Assembly: GCA_964436865.1 (NCBI GenBank) | Contig: CAYTFK010000138.1 | Span: forward strand, 1-16,687 | Source of the DNA: JAXGPP01 sp964436865 | GTDB taxonomy: Bacteria; Planctomycetota; Planctomycetia; Pirellulales; Thermoguttaceae | Reading direction: 5' to 3' | Length of the DNA: 16,687 bases | Shown: piece after piece, positions 6,164 through 13,802 of the stretch | Numbering within the stretch: the stretch's first letter is position 1 | Layout of the letters: every line of letters starts with the position of its first letter | Notes under the pieces: generated by a model | Database searches by the model: none | Seen by the model: the letters and a program-made list of their open reading frames with translations, nothing else | What the model was told of the DNA's origin: nothing | Position numbers and translations under genes: made by a program

Positions 6164-8734
6164 ATGATTGGCTGCCGCGAAGCGAATGGTTCATCCCGGA
6201 AACGATGCTGGGCGCGCGTCGTTTGGGGAGCATTTCTTGCCGCCGCCTGTAACATCCCCCCCGAAACAGCAGTTGCCGACGAACTGGATGATGCCCGGAC
6301 TCTGTTCCGCGCCGGCAAGTACGCCGAGTGCATCGAAGCATGCACGGCGGGGCTTGAGCGTGAGGATTGGCGTGAGAACTGGCGGCTGCTGAAGATCCAG
6401 GCGGAACTCGAAACCGGGCAATACGGTCAATCGCGGCGAACGCTCGAGGCGGCCCTGCAATCGTTCGAGGCCAGCATCGCACTGCGACTGATCGGGCGGC
6501 AGGTCTACCGGTTCAACGATCGTCCCGATCTAGGTGATCGGCTGCTCGACGAGATCGAGAAGCTCACGCAGGAGCGAAGCTTTCGGTTCACTGACGCGAC
6601 GAACCGCATCGCGTTGGGGAGGTTCTTCCTCCTCCGCGGCGCCGATCCCCGGCAGGTTTTGGAGACGTTTTACGATCCGGTCCGCCGCGATCGGCCCGAA
6701 CTTATCGATGTTCACATCGCCACGGGCGAATTGGCGCTCGAGAAACACGACGACGCGTTGGCCGCGGAGTCATTTGCACTGGCGGCGAAATATACTCCCG
6801 ACGACCCGGCGGTGCTCTATCGGCTCGCCCGCGCCTACGTGGAAAGCGATTCCCAAAAAGCCGAGGAGGCGCTGGCCAGAGCGCTGCGGGCTAATCCGCG
6901 ACACACCGACAGCCTGCTCCTGCAGGCCGACTCGTTGATCGACGCCGAGGATTACATCCAGGCGAAGCAAGTGCTCGCCAAAGTGCTGGAAGTCAATCCG
7001 GGGCATCCCCGTGGCTGTGCGCTGATGGCCGTGCTGGCTCATCTCGATGCCGATGAGAAGGGGGAGCAGGAGTGGCGAGCGAAGGCCTTGGCCCATTGGT
7101 CGACGAATCCGGAGGTCGATCATCTCATTGGGCGCAAGCTTTCGGCGAAATACCGATTCGCCGAGGGCGCCGGCTATCAGCGGCAGTCGCTGGCGTTCGA
7201 CTCTGGTTATCTCCCCGCCCGGATTCAACTGAGCAATGATCTGCTGCGGCTGGGTGATGATGAGGAAGGGTGGCGGCTGGCAAGCGAGGTGCATCGCGAC
7301 GACGGGTACGACGTGTTGGCATATAACCTGGTCACATTGCGCGAAAGCCTGAGCAAGTTCGCCACCCTCACCGGCGACGGCATCGTCCTCCGCATGGAAC
7401 CCCGTGAGGCCGAGCTTTACGGCCCCAACGCCCTGGAGCTGCTCCAGCGTGCCAGGCAGACGCTCGCCGCAAAGTACGACATCCGGCTCGAAGAGCCCGT
7501 GGTGGTCGAGATCTTCCACGAGCAGAAGGATTTCGCCGTTCGCACGTTCGGCATGCCAGGGGTGGCGGGCTTCCTGGGGGTTTGCTTCGGCAGCGTGATC
7601 ACCGCCAATAGCCCCGCTTCACAGGGTGAGAATCCGGCCAACTGGCAGTCGGTGCTGTGGCACGAGTTCTGTCACACGGTGACGCTGCACAAGACGAAGA
7701 ACAGAATGCCCCGCTGGCTGAGCGAGGGGATCTCGGTCTACGAAGAGCGCCAGGCCAACCCGACCTGGGGCCAGCCGATGAACGGCGGCTACCGTCGCAT
7801 GATCCTCGATGGGAAGCTGACCCCTGTCAGCCGATTGAGCGGCGCGTTTCTCAACCCGAAAACGACGTCCGATCTCGAGTTCGCCTACTTCGAGTCGTCG
7901 CTCGTCGTCGAGTATCTTGTGGAGAAGCACGGGTTGCCGGTCCTCAAGCAGATGCTCGACGATCTGGCTCAAGGGACGCCGATCAACGACGTTCTGGCCA
8001 GTCGAGTAGCGCCGCTCGACAAGCTCGACGAGGAATTCGCCGCCTATGCCCGGCAGCGAGCCGAGCAATTTGCCCCGGAGGTGGATTGGGCCGAGCCGCC
8101 GCTTCCGCCCAATTCCGGCCTGGAAGCGGTTCGCGCGTTTACCAAGAAGAATCCGAAGAACATCGCCGGCCTGGCACTGCTTGCGCGGAAATTGCTCGAA
8201 TCGCGGCTATGGGTAGAAGCCAAGGCTCCGCTGGAGCGACTGTTGGAGATCTACCCGGAGAACGTCGATGGAGACAACGCCTATCTTGCCCTGGCCCGGG
8301 TGCAGCGGGAACTGGGCGACACGGCGGGAGAGCGGGACACGCTGGAACGGCTTGCGGCGCGCGACGGCGACGCGCGCGAGGCGTACTTGCGGCTCATCGA
8401 GATTGGCCGGCAAGCGAGCGACTGGAAACTGGTAGCCGACAATGCCGAACGGATGCTGGCGGTGAATCCGCTCCTGGAGGCCCCGCACCGCGCGCTGGCC
8501 GAGGCCGCTGAAGCCCTCGGCGATGCGCCGCGTGCGATCCGCGGCTACCGGGCCGTGCTGAGCTTCGACCCGGTCGACCTGGCCGAGGTTCACCACCGGT
8601 TGGGTCGGATGCTCCGAGAGACTGGCGACTTGGCGGGCGCGAAGCGGCAGGTGCTCATGGCGCTGGAGGAGGCGCCGCGGTTCCGCGCGGCTCATCAGAC
8701 ACTATTGGAACTGGTCGAACCGGAGCCTCAGTAG
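6164..8734 (+). CDS. Exported TPR - gluzincin metallopeptidase - TPR protein
   Basis: An 856-aa protein. ATG 6164 is preferred over the GTG at 6158 because the GGAG ribosome site (6155-6158) overlaps that GTG and sits 5 nt before the ATG. The N-terminus has basic residues (RKRCWAR) then VVWGAFLAAAC, a signal peptide with a weak lipobox (A-A-A-C), so a lipoprotein is possible. Residues about 40-370 are TPR-like repeats (LARAYVESDSQKAEEALARALRANP type). Residues about 380-620 form a peptidase-MA-like domain: VVVEIFHEQKDFAVRTFG, then HEFCH (500-504) and LSEG with Glu521. H500, E501, H504 and E521 make a complete HExxH...E zinc site. Residues about 640-850 are TPR-like again. It likely cleaves, or binds, envelope proteins; no substrate is known. 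It lies 50 bp upstream of the DUF4159 gene, so coexpression with the MoxR operon is possible. Confidence 0.9.
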   Translation: MIGCREANGSSRKRCWARVVWGAFLAAACNIPPETAVADELDDARTLFRAGKYAECIEACTAGLEREDWRENWRLLKIQAELETGQYGQSRRTLEAALQSFEASIALRLIGRQVYRFNDRPDLGDRLLDEIEKLTQERSFRFTDATNRIALGRFFLLRGADPRQVLETFYDPVRRDRPELIDVHIATGELALEKHDDALAAESFALAAKYTPDDPAVLYRLARAYVESDSQKAEEALARALRANPRHTDSLLLQADSLIDAEDYIQAKQVLAKVLEVNPGHPRGCALMAVLAHLDADEKGEQEWRAKALAHWSTNPEVDHLIGRKLSAKYRFAEGAGYQRQSLAFDSGYLPARIQLSNDLLRLGDDEEGWRLASEVHRDDGYDVLAYNLVTLRESLSKFATLTGDGIVLRMEPREAELYGPNALELLQRARQTLAAKYDIRLEEPVVVEIFHEQKDFAVRTFGMPGVAGFLGVCFGSVITANSPASQGENPANWQSVLWHEFCHTVTLHKTKNRMPRWLSEGISVYEERQANPTWGQPMNGGYRRMILDGKLTPVSRLSGAFLNPKTTSDLEFAYFESSLVVEYLVEKHGLPVLKQMLDDLAQGTPINDVLASRVAPLDKLDEEFAAYARQRAEQFAPEVDWAEPPLPPNSGLEAVRAFTKKNPKNIAGLALLARKLLESRLWVEAKAPLERLLEIYPENVDGDNAYLALARVQRELGDTAGERDTLERLAARDGDAREAYLRLIEIGRQASDWKLVADNAERMLAVNPLLEAPHRALAEAAEALGDAPRAIRGYRAVLSFDPVDLAEVHHRLGRMLRETGDLAGAKRQVLMALEEAPRFRAAHQTLLELVEPEPQ

Positions 8735-8737
8735 CCG

Positions 8738-8760
8738 CGCCCGAGCGGCGCTACCGGGCG
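8738..8760 (+). terminator. Short hairpin right after the TPR-peptidase gene
   Basis: CGCCCG (8738-8743) pairs with CGGGCG (8755-8760), and AGC (8744-8746) with GCT (8750-8752), around a GGC loop and an AC bulge. It begins 4 nt past the stop codon and is followed by GCTTTGG, only three T's. It could be a weak or partial terminator that lowers read-through into the DUF4159-MoxR genes, or a 3'-end stabiliser. Confidence 0.3.
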
Positions 8761-8784
8761 GCTTTGGTGCAGAGGGAGTCAGGC

Positions 8785-9636
8785 ATGAAGAAGCTCTTCC
8801 TGAGCGGCGTCACGGCTCTGGCCGTTGTCTTCCTCTGCGGGCTCGTGGCGGCGCAGTGGCGTGGCGGCCGGCGATTCGAAAGGGGCGACCCGTTCAATGG
8901 CCGGGTGCCGCACCGCGAGGGCGTGCCAGAGTGGAAGAACGACCCGGAGTTCGACCGCGACGTATTCACGTTCGTCCGCGTCCGCTACAACTCGTACTAC
9001 GGCGGCTGGCGTGGCGGTGGCGGCTGGGCCACCGACTGGCCGGCCAGCGATCTGAACCTGTCCTTCCGGCTTCAGCAGCTCACTTCGCTCAAGGTCGACC
9101 CCGAACCGCGGCACCTGACGCTTACCGATCCGGAGCTGTTCGACTACCCGTTCATCTATCTCATTGAGCCGGGAGCCCTGGTTTTCGAGGAAGCGGAAGT
9201 CGAGGCCTTGCGCCGTTACCTGCGCAACGGCGGTTTCCTGATGGTCGACGATTTCTGGGGCGAAGACGAGTGGGCCAATTTCTACCGCGAGATTCGCCGT
9301 GTGTTTCCCGACCGCGAACCGCAGGAATTGCCGTTGGAGCACCCGATCTTCCACTGCGTGTACGACCTGAAGATCAAGCCGCAGGTCCCCAGCATCAACC
9401 AGGCCCTCGGAGGTCGCTACGAAGGGCGGACCTGGGAACGCTACGACGCCCAGACGCCGCACTACCGGGCGATATTCGACGATAACGGGCGGATGATGGT
9501 CATCATCTGCCACAACACCGACCTGGGCGACGGGTGGGAGCGCGAGGGAGAAGATCCCTGGTACTTCCGCGAGTTCGCCGAGAAGTACTCCTACCCGCTG
9601 GGGATCAACATCATCACCTATGCCATGACGCACTGA
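8785..9636 (+). CDS. Exported DUF4159 domain protein
   Basis: A 283-aa protein. ATG 8785 has AGGGAG six nt upstream and starts the signal peptide MKKLFLSGVTALAVVFLCGL-VAA directly; upstream TTG/GTG codons in the same frame lack support. A Gly/Arg-rich linker follows (about 25-85, with WRGGRR and GWRGGGGW). The DUF4159 domain covers about 60-283: FTFVRVRYNS, YPFIYLIEPG (121-130), EVEALRRYLRNGGFLMVDDFWGEDEW split over 138-163, the LEHPIFH segment (184-190), and a C-terminal GINIITYAMTH. DUF4159 has a class I glutamine-amidotransferase-like fold. At the position corresponding to the nucleophile this protein has Asp (MVDDFWG), so it is probably a binding rather than an amidotransferase domain. 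In planctomycetes and other phyla DUF4159 genes accompany MoxR/DUF58/VWA operons; here MoxR follows after 35 bp. Function is unknown. Confidence 0.93.
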   Translation: MKKLFLSGVTALAVVFLCGLVAAQWRGGRRFERGDPFNGRVPHREGVPEWKNDPEFDRDVFTFVRVRYNSYYGGWRGGGGWATDWPASDLNLSFRLQQLTSLKVDPEPRHLTLTDPELFDYPFIYLIEPGALVFEEAEVEALRRYLRNGGFLMVDDFWGEDEWANFYREIRRVFPDREPQELPLEHPIFHCVYDLKIKPQVPSINQALGGRYEGRTWERYDAQTPHYRAIFDDNGRMMVIICHNTDLGDGWEREGEDPWYFREFAEKYSYPLGINIITYAMTH

Positions 9637-9660
9637 CCGCTGCTGCGGCCGATGCGGAAA

Positions 9661-9674
9661 GGGGAGCCGTTTTG
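9661..9674 (+). promoter_or_regulatory. Ribosome binding site that selects a TTG start for moxR
   Basis: GGGGAG (9661-9666, preceded by GGAAA) lies 5 nt before TTG at 9672-9674. The next in-frame ATG (9699) has no good ribosome site, and longer upstream starts would overlap the DUF4159 gene. This makes TTG the likely initiator. Confidence 0.65.
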
Positions 9675-10688
9675 CCTACCGAAGTTGACGCCTACCAGAT
9701 GGAACAAGAGGTCGTCCAGCAGATTCGCACGAGCCGCGACCGCATCGACTCCGAACTGTCGAAAGTCATCGTCGGCCAGAAGGACGTGATCGAGCAGTTG
9801 CTCATCGCGCTGTTCTCCGGCGGGCATTGCCTGATCACCGGCGCGCCGGGCTTGGCCAAGACGCTGCTGGTCCGCACCATCGCCCAGATCTTCCGCCTCC
9901 AGTTCCAGCGGATCCAGTTCACCCCCGACCTCATGCCGGCCGACATCACGGGCACCGAGATCCTTGAGGAATCGCCGGGCGGCCCGCGGCGGATGCAGTT
10001 TGTCAAAGGGCCGATTTTTGCCAACGTGCTGTTGGCCGACGAGATCAATCGCACGCCTCCGAAGACCCAGGCGGCCCTGCTGGAGGCGATGCAGGAGCAC
10101 CAGGTTACCGCGGCCGGCGTGCGCTACCCGCTCGAAGAACCGTTCTTCGTGCTCGCCACGCAGAATCCGATCGAAATGGAGGGAACCTATCCCTTGCCCG
10201 AGGCGCAACTCGACCGCTTCATGTTCAACGTGGTGATCGATTATCTCCCCGAGGACGACGAGGTGGCGGTGGTGCTACAGACGACCTCCACGCGTCCCGA
10301 GCCGATCGAGTCGGTGTTGAGCGGCGAGGACGTCCGCCGCATCCACGAAGTGGTCCGCAAGGTGCCGGTGGCCGAGGACGTGGCTCGCTACGCGGTCCGC
10401 CTCGTGGCGGCCAGTCGCCCGGGCCGCCCCGAGGCGCCGCCTTTCATCGAGCAATGGGTAAGCTGGGGCGCCGGCCTGCGGGCCGCACAATACCTGGTGC
10501 TCGGCGCCAAGACCCGGGCGCTGCTGGAGGGCCGCTTTCACGCCAGCGCGGAAGACATCCGCGCGCTGGCCCACAGCACGCTGCGGCACCGCATCCTCGT
10601 CGGCTATCGGGCGGAAGCGGAGGGAGTCTCCGTCGAGGACGTGATCGACAAGCTCCTGGAGACGGTGCGCCCGCCGGCCTATCGATGA
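9672..10688 (+). CDS. moxR: MoxR-family AAA+ ATPase
   Basis: 338 aa from the TTG start at 9672. The AAA_3-type core shows Walker A GAPGLAKT (57-64), the family signature IQFTPDLMPADITGTEIL (81-98), FVKGPIFANVLLADEINR (about 110-127) with Walker B LLADEIN (120-126), sensor 1 ATQNPIEMEGTYPLPEAQLDR with the Asn, and a C-terminal AAA lid (about 240-338: SWGAGLRAAQYLVLGAKTRALL, then HRILVGYRAEAEG). All ATPase motifs are intact. MoxR proteins form cytoplasmic hexamers that act with VWA-domain partners in metal insertion, complex assembly or stress responses. Its stop codon overlaps the start of the DUF58 gene (ATGA, 10685-10688), so translation is coupled. This is the most confidently identified member of the operon; its client is not known. 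Confidence 0.97.
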   Translation: MPTEVDAYQMEQEVVQQIRTSRDRIDSELSKVIVGQKDVIEQLLIALFSGGHCLITGAPGLAKTLLVRTIAQIFRLQFQRIQFTPDLMPADITGTEILEESPGGPRRMQFVKGPIFANVLLADEINRTPPKTQAALLEAMQEHQVTAAGVRYPLEEPFFVLATQNPIEMEGTYPLPEAQLDRFMFNVVIDYLPEDDEVAVVLQTTSTRPEPIESVLSGEDVRRIHEVVRKVPVAEDVARYAVRLVAASRPGRPEAPPFIEQWVSWGAGLRAAQYLVLGAKTRALLEGRFHASAEDIRALAHSTLRHRILVGYRAEAEGVSVEDVIDKLLETVRPPAYR

Positions 10689-11683
10689 GACTTTTTTCGG
10701 GCAAGACCGCCGGCGATGAAGCGATCCGCAGCGTGGGCACGGTGGGGAGCCGACGTGGCTCGTGGATCGATCCGCACGCGCTGATGCGCATCAAGGACCT
10801 TCACCTGCGGGCCAAGGTGGTGGTCGAAGGATTCTACGCCGGTCTGCATAAGAGCCCCTATCACGGCATTTCCGTCGAATTCAGCGAATACCGGCAGTAC
10901 AGTCCGGGCGACGATCCGCGGTACCTCGACTGGCGGCTCTACGCACGCAGCGACCGTTACTACGTGAAGCGATTCGAAGACGAGACCAACCTCCGATGCC
11001 ACTTGCTGGTCGACCTCAGCCGCTCGATGGGCTTTGGTTCGGGCGGTTGGACGAAGGCCGACTATGCCCGCACGTTGGCCGCCACGCTGGCTTACTTCCT
11101 CGTCAAGCAGCACGATGCGGTGGGACTGGTGACCTTCGACGCCCAGATCGGCGAGTACCTGCCGGCCCGCTACCGGCCGGGACATCTTCACCGCCTCATG
11201 CTCAGCCTGGAGCGGCCGCTGGCCGGCAAAGCCACCGATCTGGCGGCTCCCATCGAGCAGATTGCCCGCACGGTTAGAAAACGTGGTTTGATCGTGATCC
11301 TTTCCGATCTGCTCGCCCCGGTCGAGACGCTCGAAAGGAACCTGGGCTACTTGCGGTCGCGGGGACACGAGGTGATCGTGATGCGGATTCTCGACCCGGC
11401 CGAACAGCAGTTCTCCTTTGCCGACGCGGCCATCTTCCATGACCTGGAGTCGGATCGCGAACTCTACGTCGACCCCGAGGCGGCGCGGGAGCAGTACGAT
11501 CGCCGTTTCCGCGAGCACAGCGAGGCGATCGAAGAGGCGTGCCGCAACCTGGGTGTCGATCTCAGCCTGATGACGACGGCAAGGCCGCTGGAGCTGGCGC
11601 TATTCGACTTCGTCAACGTTCGCCTGCGGCGCGGCAAGCAGTCGCCACGGCGGACCTCGGCGCGGAGGCGGAGGTCGACATGA
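10685..11683 (+). CDS. DUF58 (VWA-like) protein, MoxR partner
   Basis: 332 aa, starting within the moxR stop (ATGA) and itself overlapping the next gene by the same 4-bp arrangement at 11680-11683. It carries the DUF58 hallmark EYRQYSPGDDPRYLDW (68-83) followed by KRFEDETNLRC (95-105). The VWA-like domain has DLSRSMG with DxSxS at 110-114 and the later metal-proximal Asp in VILSDLL, so a MIDAS site appears complete. No membrane segment is apparent, so the protein is probably cytoplasmic or peripheral. The C-terminus is highly basic (RRGKQSPRRTSARRRRST), perhaps for contact with lipid headgroups or nucleic acid. DUF58 proteins are near-constant neighbours of MoxR and presumed adaptors. Frames extending upstream to 10454 are overlap with moxR. 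Confidence 0.95.
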   Translation: MRLFSGKTAGDEAIRSVGTVGSRRGSWIDPHALMRIKDLHLRAKVVVEGFYAGLHKSPYHGISVEFSEYRQYSPGDDPRYLDWRLYARSDRYYVKRFEDETNLRCHLLVDLSRSMGFGSGGWTKADYARTLAATLAYFLVKQHDAVGLVTFDAQIGEYLPARYRPGHLHRLMLSLERPLAGKATDLAAPIEQIARTVRKRGLIVILSDLLAPVETLERNLGYLRSRGHEVIVMRILDPAEQQFSFADAAIFHDLESDRELYVDPEAAREQYDRRFREHSEAIEEACRNLGVDLSLMTTARPLELALFDFVNVRLRRGKQSPRRTSARRRRST

Positions 11684-13770
11684 GCTTTCTCGTACCCCTC
11701 TACCTTGCCGGCCTCGCCGCAATCGTCCTGCCGGTGGTGTTTCACCTCATTCAGCGGCGGCCGCGAGGGCGGCTCGACTTCAGCTCGCTCATGTTCCTGG
11801 CGCCGTCGCCGCCGCGGCTGACGAGAAAGAGCCGAGTGAGCGACTGGCTCTTGCTCATTCTGCGGGGCACTGCCGTGGCTCTCTTGGCATTGGCCTTCGC
11901 CCGGCCACTGCTGCGCGAGTCGGTCGATGTCGGCATTGAAGACCAGGCCCGGCGACGCGTGGCGATCCTCGTCGACACCAGCGCCAGCATGCAGCGTGCG
12001 GACGTGTGGTCGCAGGTTCGCCGGGAAGTCGAAGCGGTGCTCGACGACTTGGGGCCCGGCGACGAGGCGGCTCTTTACGCCTTCGACTCGGGCGTGCGAC
12101 GGATCGTCCCCTTCGACGATGCCACTCCGGTTCCGCCGGCTGAGCGCACTGGTCAACTGCGAGCGGCAATTGCCCGGCTGCGTCCCGGCTGGGGCCCCTC
12201 CGATCTGGGTGCGGCGCTGGCGGCGGTCGCCGACGACCTGGACGATACAGGCGACAGCGACCGAAACGCGCTCGTGCGCCGCCAGATCGTGCTCGTGAGC
12301 GACTTTCAGGAGGGAAGCGCGCGGGGCGCCCTGGACGCCTATCAGTGGCCAGCCGACGTCCAACTCATCGCCGCCGCGGTGACTTCCCGAGGTGTCACCA
12401 ATGCCGGACTCCACCCAGCGCCATTGGTTGCCGAAGATGCGAACGACGCCGGCGAGTCTGTCCGAGTACGGGTGACGAACGACCGCGGTTCGCAAGGTGA
12501 ACAGTTCGAACTGGCATGGCTGGACGACCGCGGCAACCGCGTGCCGGACGGGGCGATTCAGGCCTATGTCCCGCCGGGTGAGAGCCGCGTTGTCCGCGTG
12601 CCTCGACCGTCCAAGGCTTCCTACAGCCGGCTCGCACTCGCCGGCGACGACCACGACTATGACAATGTTCTCTACGTCGCCGCTCCGTTTCAGCAGCAGT
12701 TCACCGTCCTGTATATCGGCAACGATGCGGCGGAGGACGTGGACGGCCTGCGCTACTATCTCGACCTGGCGTGGGTGGAAACCGCGACACAAAAGATCAC
12801 GATCGTCTCGCGCCGTAGCGAGGAACCTCTGGGCGAGGAAGACCTGGCGGCACGGCTTGTCATCGTGGCCGACGGTGTGGCAGATGCGGCGGCCGACTCG
12901 CTGGCGTCCTACATCGAACGCGGCGGCACCGTGCTCTACGTGCTTCGCGATGCTGCGGCCAAGGGGCTCGAGCGACTGTTGGGCCGCGACGATGTGAAAG
13001 TCGCCGAGGCGGCAGTGAAGGACTACGTCCAACTGGGGCAGGTATCGCTCGGGCATCCGCTCTTCGCTCCGCTGGCCGACCCGCGCTACAGCGACTTCAG
13101 CAAGATTCATTTCTGGAAGCACCGAAGCCTGGAGCTGCCCGAAACGCTTGCGGCCGAGATCCCGGCGAGGTTCGACGACGGCTCGCCCGCAATTGTCGAA
13201 GTGCCGCGCGGTGGAGGTCGGCTGGTGGTGTTCACCAGCGGCTGGCATCCGGCCGACAGCCAGCTCGCCCGATCGAGCAAATTCGTCCCGCTGCTGACGT
13301 CGATCCTCGAGCGAACGGGTGTGACCGCCGAGGCGATTCACAGCTATGAAGTGGGGCAGCCGCAAGTTCCTTCGGCCACCGCAGCGGGCCCGCTCACCCG
13401 TGTCGTCTACCGACCGGATGGCAAGACCGCGGCCGCCGAGGCGCGAGACGGCCCCGATCGCCCGGGCATTTACCGGCTGATAGTCGACGGCAAGCCGCGC
13501 GAGGTCGCGGTGAATGTGCCGGCCGCGGAGAGCCGTGTCTCACCGATCGACATTGAGGATCTGCAGCGACAGGGCGTGGTGTTGGGCCGCAGCGAGGGCC
13601 GCGCTGAGGCGATCGAGCGTCGTCGCCAGATGCGCGACCGGGAACTCGAGGGCCGGCAGAAGCTCTGGCAATGGCTCGTGCTGGCCACGGCGGTGGTTCT
13701 GGTGGGTGAGACCTGGCTGGCGGGCCGATCGGCCCGTCGGCTGGCCGCTCCGCAGGAGGCAGCGAGCTAA
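11680..13770 (+). CDS. BatA-like membrane protein with VWA domain
   Basis: 696 aa. The N-terminus matches the aerotolerance-regulator N-terminal (BatA) domain: SFLVPLYLAGLAAIVLPVVFHLIQRR as membrane segment one (about 2-24), then FSSLMFLAPSPPRLTRKSR and a second segment (about 55-74). A VWA domain begins at about 93 with ILVDTSASMQ (DxSxS at 99-103) and includes LVSDFQEGS, so its MIDAS is plausible. The middle and C-terminal part (about 340-560) has beta-strand/helix texture like the amidotransferase-fold segments of related proteins (FTVLYIGND; LVIVADGVADAAADSLASYIERGG; GRLVVFTSGWHP) but no catalytic Cys pattern. A last membrane helix (about 662-680) is followed by a short basic tail. The large central part probably faces the periplasm. 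Translation is coupled to the DUF58 gene. BatA homologues elsewhere are tied to oxygen or envelope stress; here that is an analogy only. Confidence 0.92.
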   Translation: MSFLVPLYLAGLAAIVLPVVFHLIQRRPRGRLDFSSLMFLAPSPPRLTRKSRVSDWLLLILRGTAVALLALAFARPLLRESVDVGIEDQARRRVAILVDTSASMQRADVWSQVRREVEAVLDDLGPGDEAALYAFDSGVRRIVPFDDATPVPPAERTGQLRAAIARLRPGWGPSDLGAALAAVADDLDDTGDSDRNALVRRQIVLVSDFQEGSARGALDAYQWPADVQLIAAAVTSRGVTNAGLHPAPLVAEDANDAGESVRVRVTNDRGSQGEQFELAWLDDRGNRVPDGAIQAYVPPGESRVVRVPRPSKASYSRLALAGDDHDYDNVLYVAAPFQQQFTVLYIGNDAAEDVDGLRYYLDLAWVETATQKITIVSRRSEEPLGEEDLAARLVIVADGVADAAADSLASYIERGGTVLYVLRDAAAKGLERLLGRDDVKVAEAAVKDYVQLGQVSLGHPLFAPLADPRYSDFSKIHFWKHRSLELPETLAAEIPARFDDGSPAIVEVPRGGGRLVVFTSGWHPADSQLARSSKFVPLLTSILERTGVTAEAIHSYEVGQPQVPSATAAGPLTRVVYRPDGKTAAAEARDGPDRPGIYRLIVDGKPREVAVNVPAAESRVSPIDIEDLQRQGVVLGRSEGRAEAIERRRQMRDRELEGRQKLWQWLVLATAVVLVGETWLAGRSARRLAAPQEAAS

Positions 13771-13802
13771 CGACAACAAACATCTCAACAGGCAGCCATA
13801 CG

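Noticed and set aside
5874..6482. A 202-codon minus-strand frame and smaller frames in the divergent region
   Set aside because: They run into the peptidase gene in antisense or cover the hairpin, with no ribosome site and Arg/Ser/Pro-rich composition typical of chance frames.
8779..9633. A 284-codon minus-strand open frame
   Set aside because: It lies exactly opposite the DUF4159 gene and has no start context or family features.
9534..9671. N-terminal extension of MoxR by 46 codons
   Set aside because: It overlaps the end of the DUF4159 gene, is Arg-rich and unlike MoxR N-termini; the ribosome site supports TTG 9672.
10454..10684. N-terminal extension of the DUF58 protein by 77 codons
   Set aside because: It is an overlap with the moxR lid-coding region; the ATGA coupling at 10685 is the typical start.
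11464..13365. A 633-codon open frame on the minus strand
   Set aside because: It is antisense to the BatA-like gene, which has intact VWA and membrane features. The antisense product has only low-complexity R/H/V-rich sequence and no recognisable domain.
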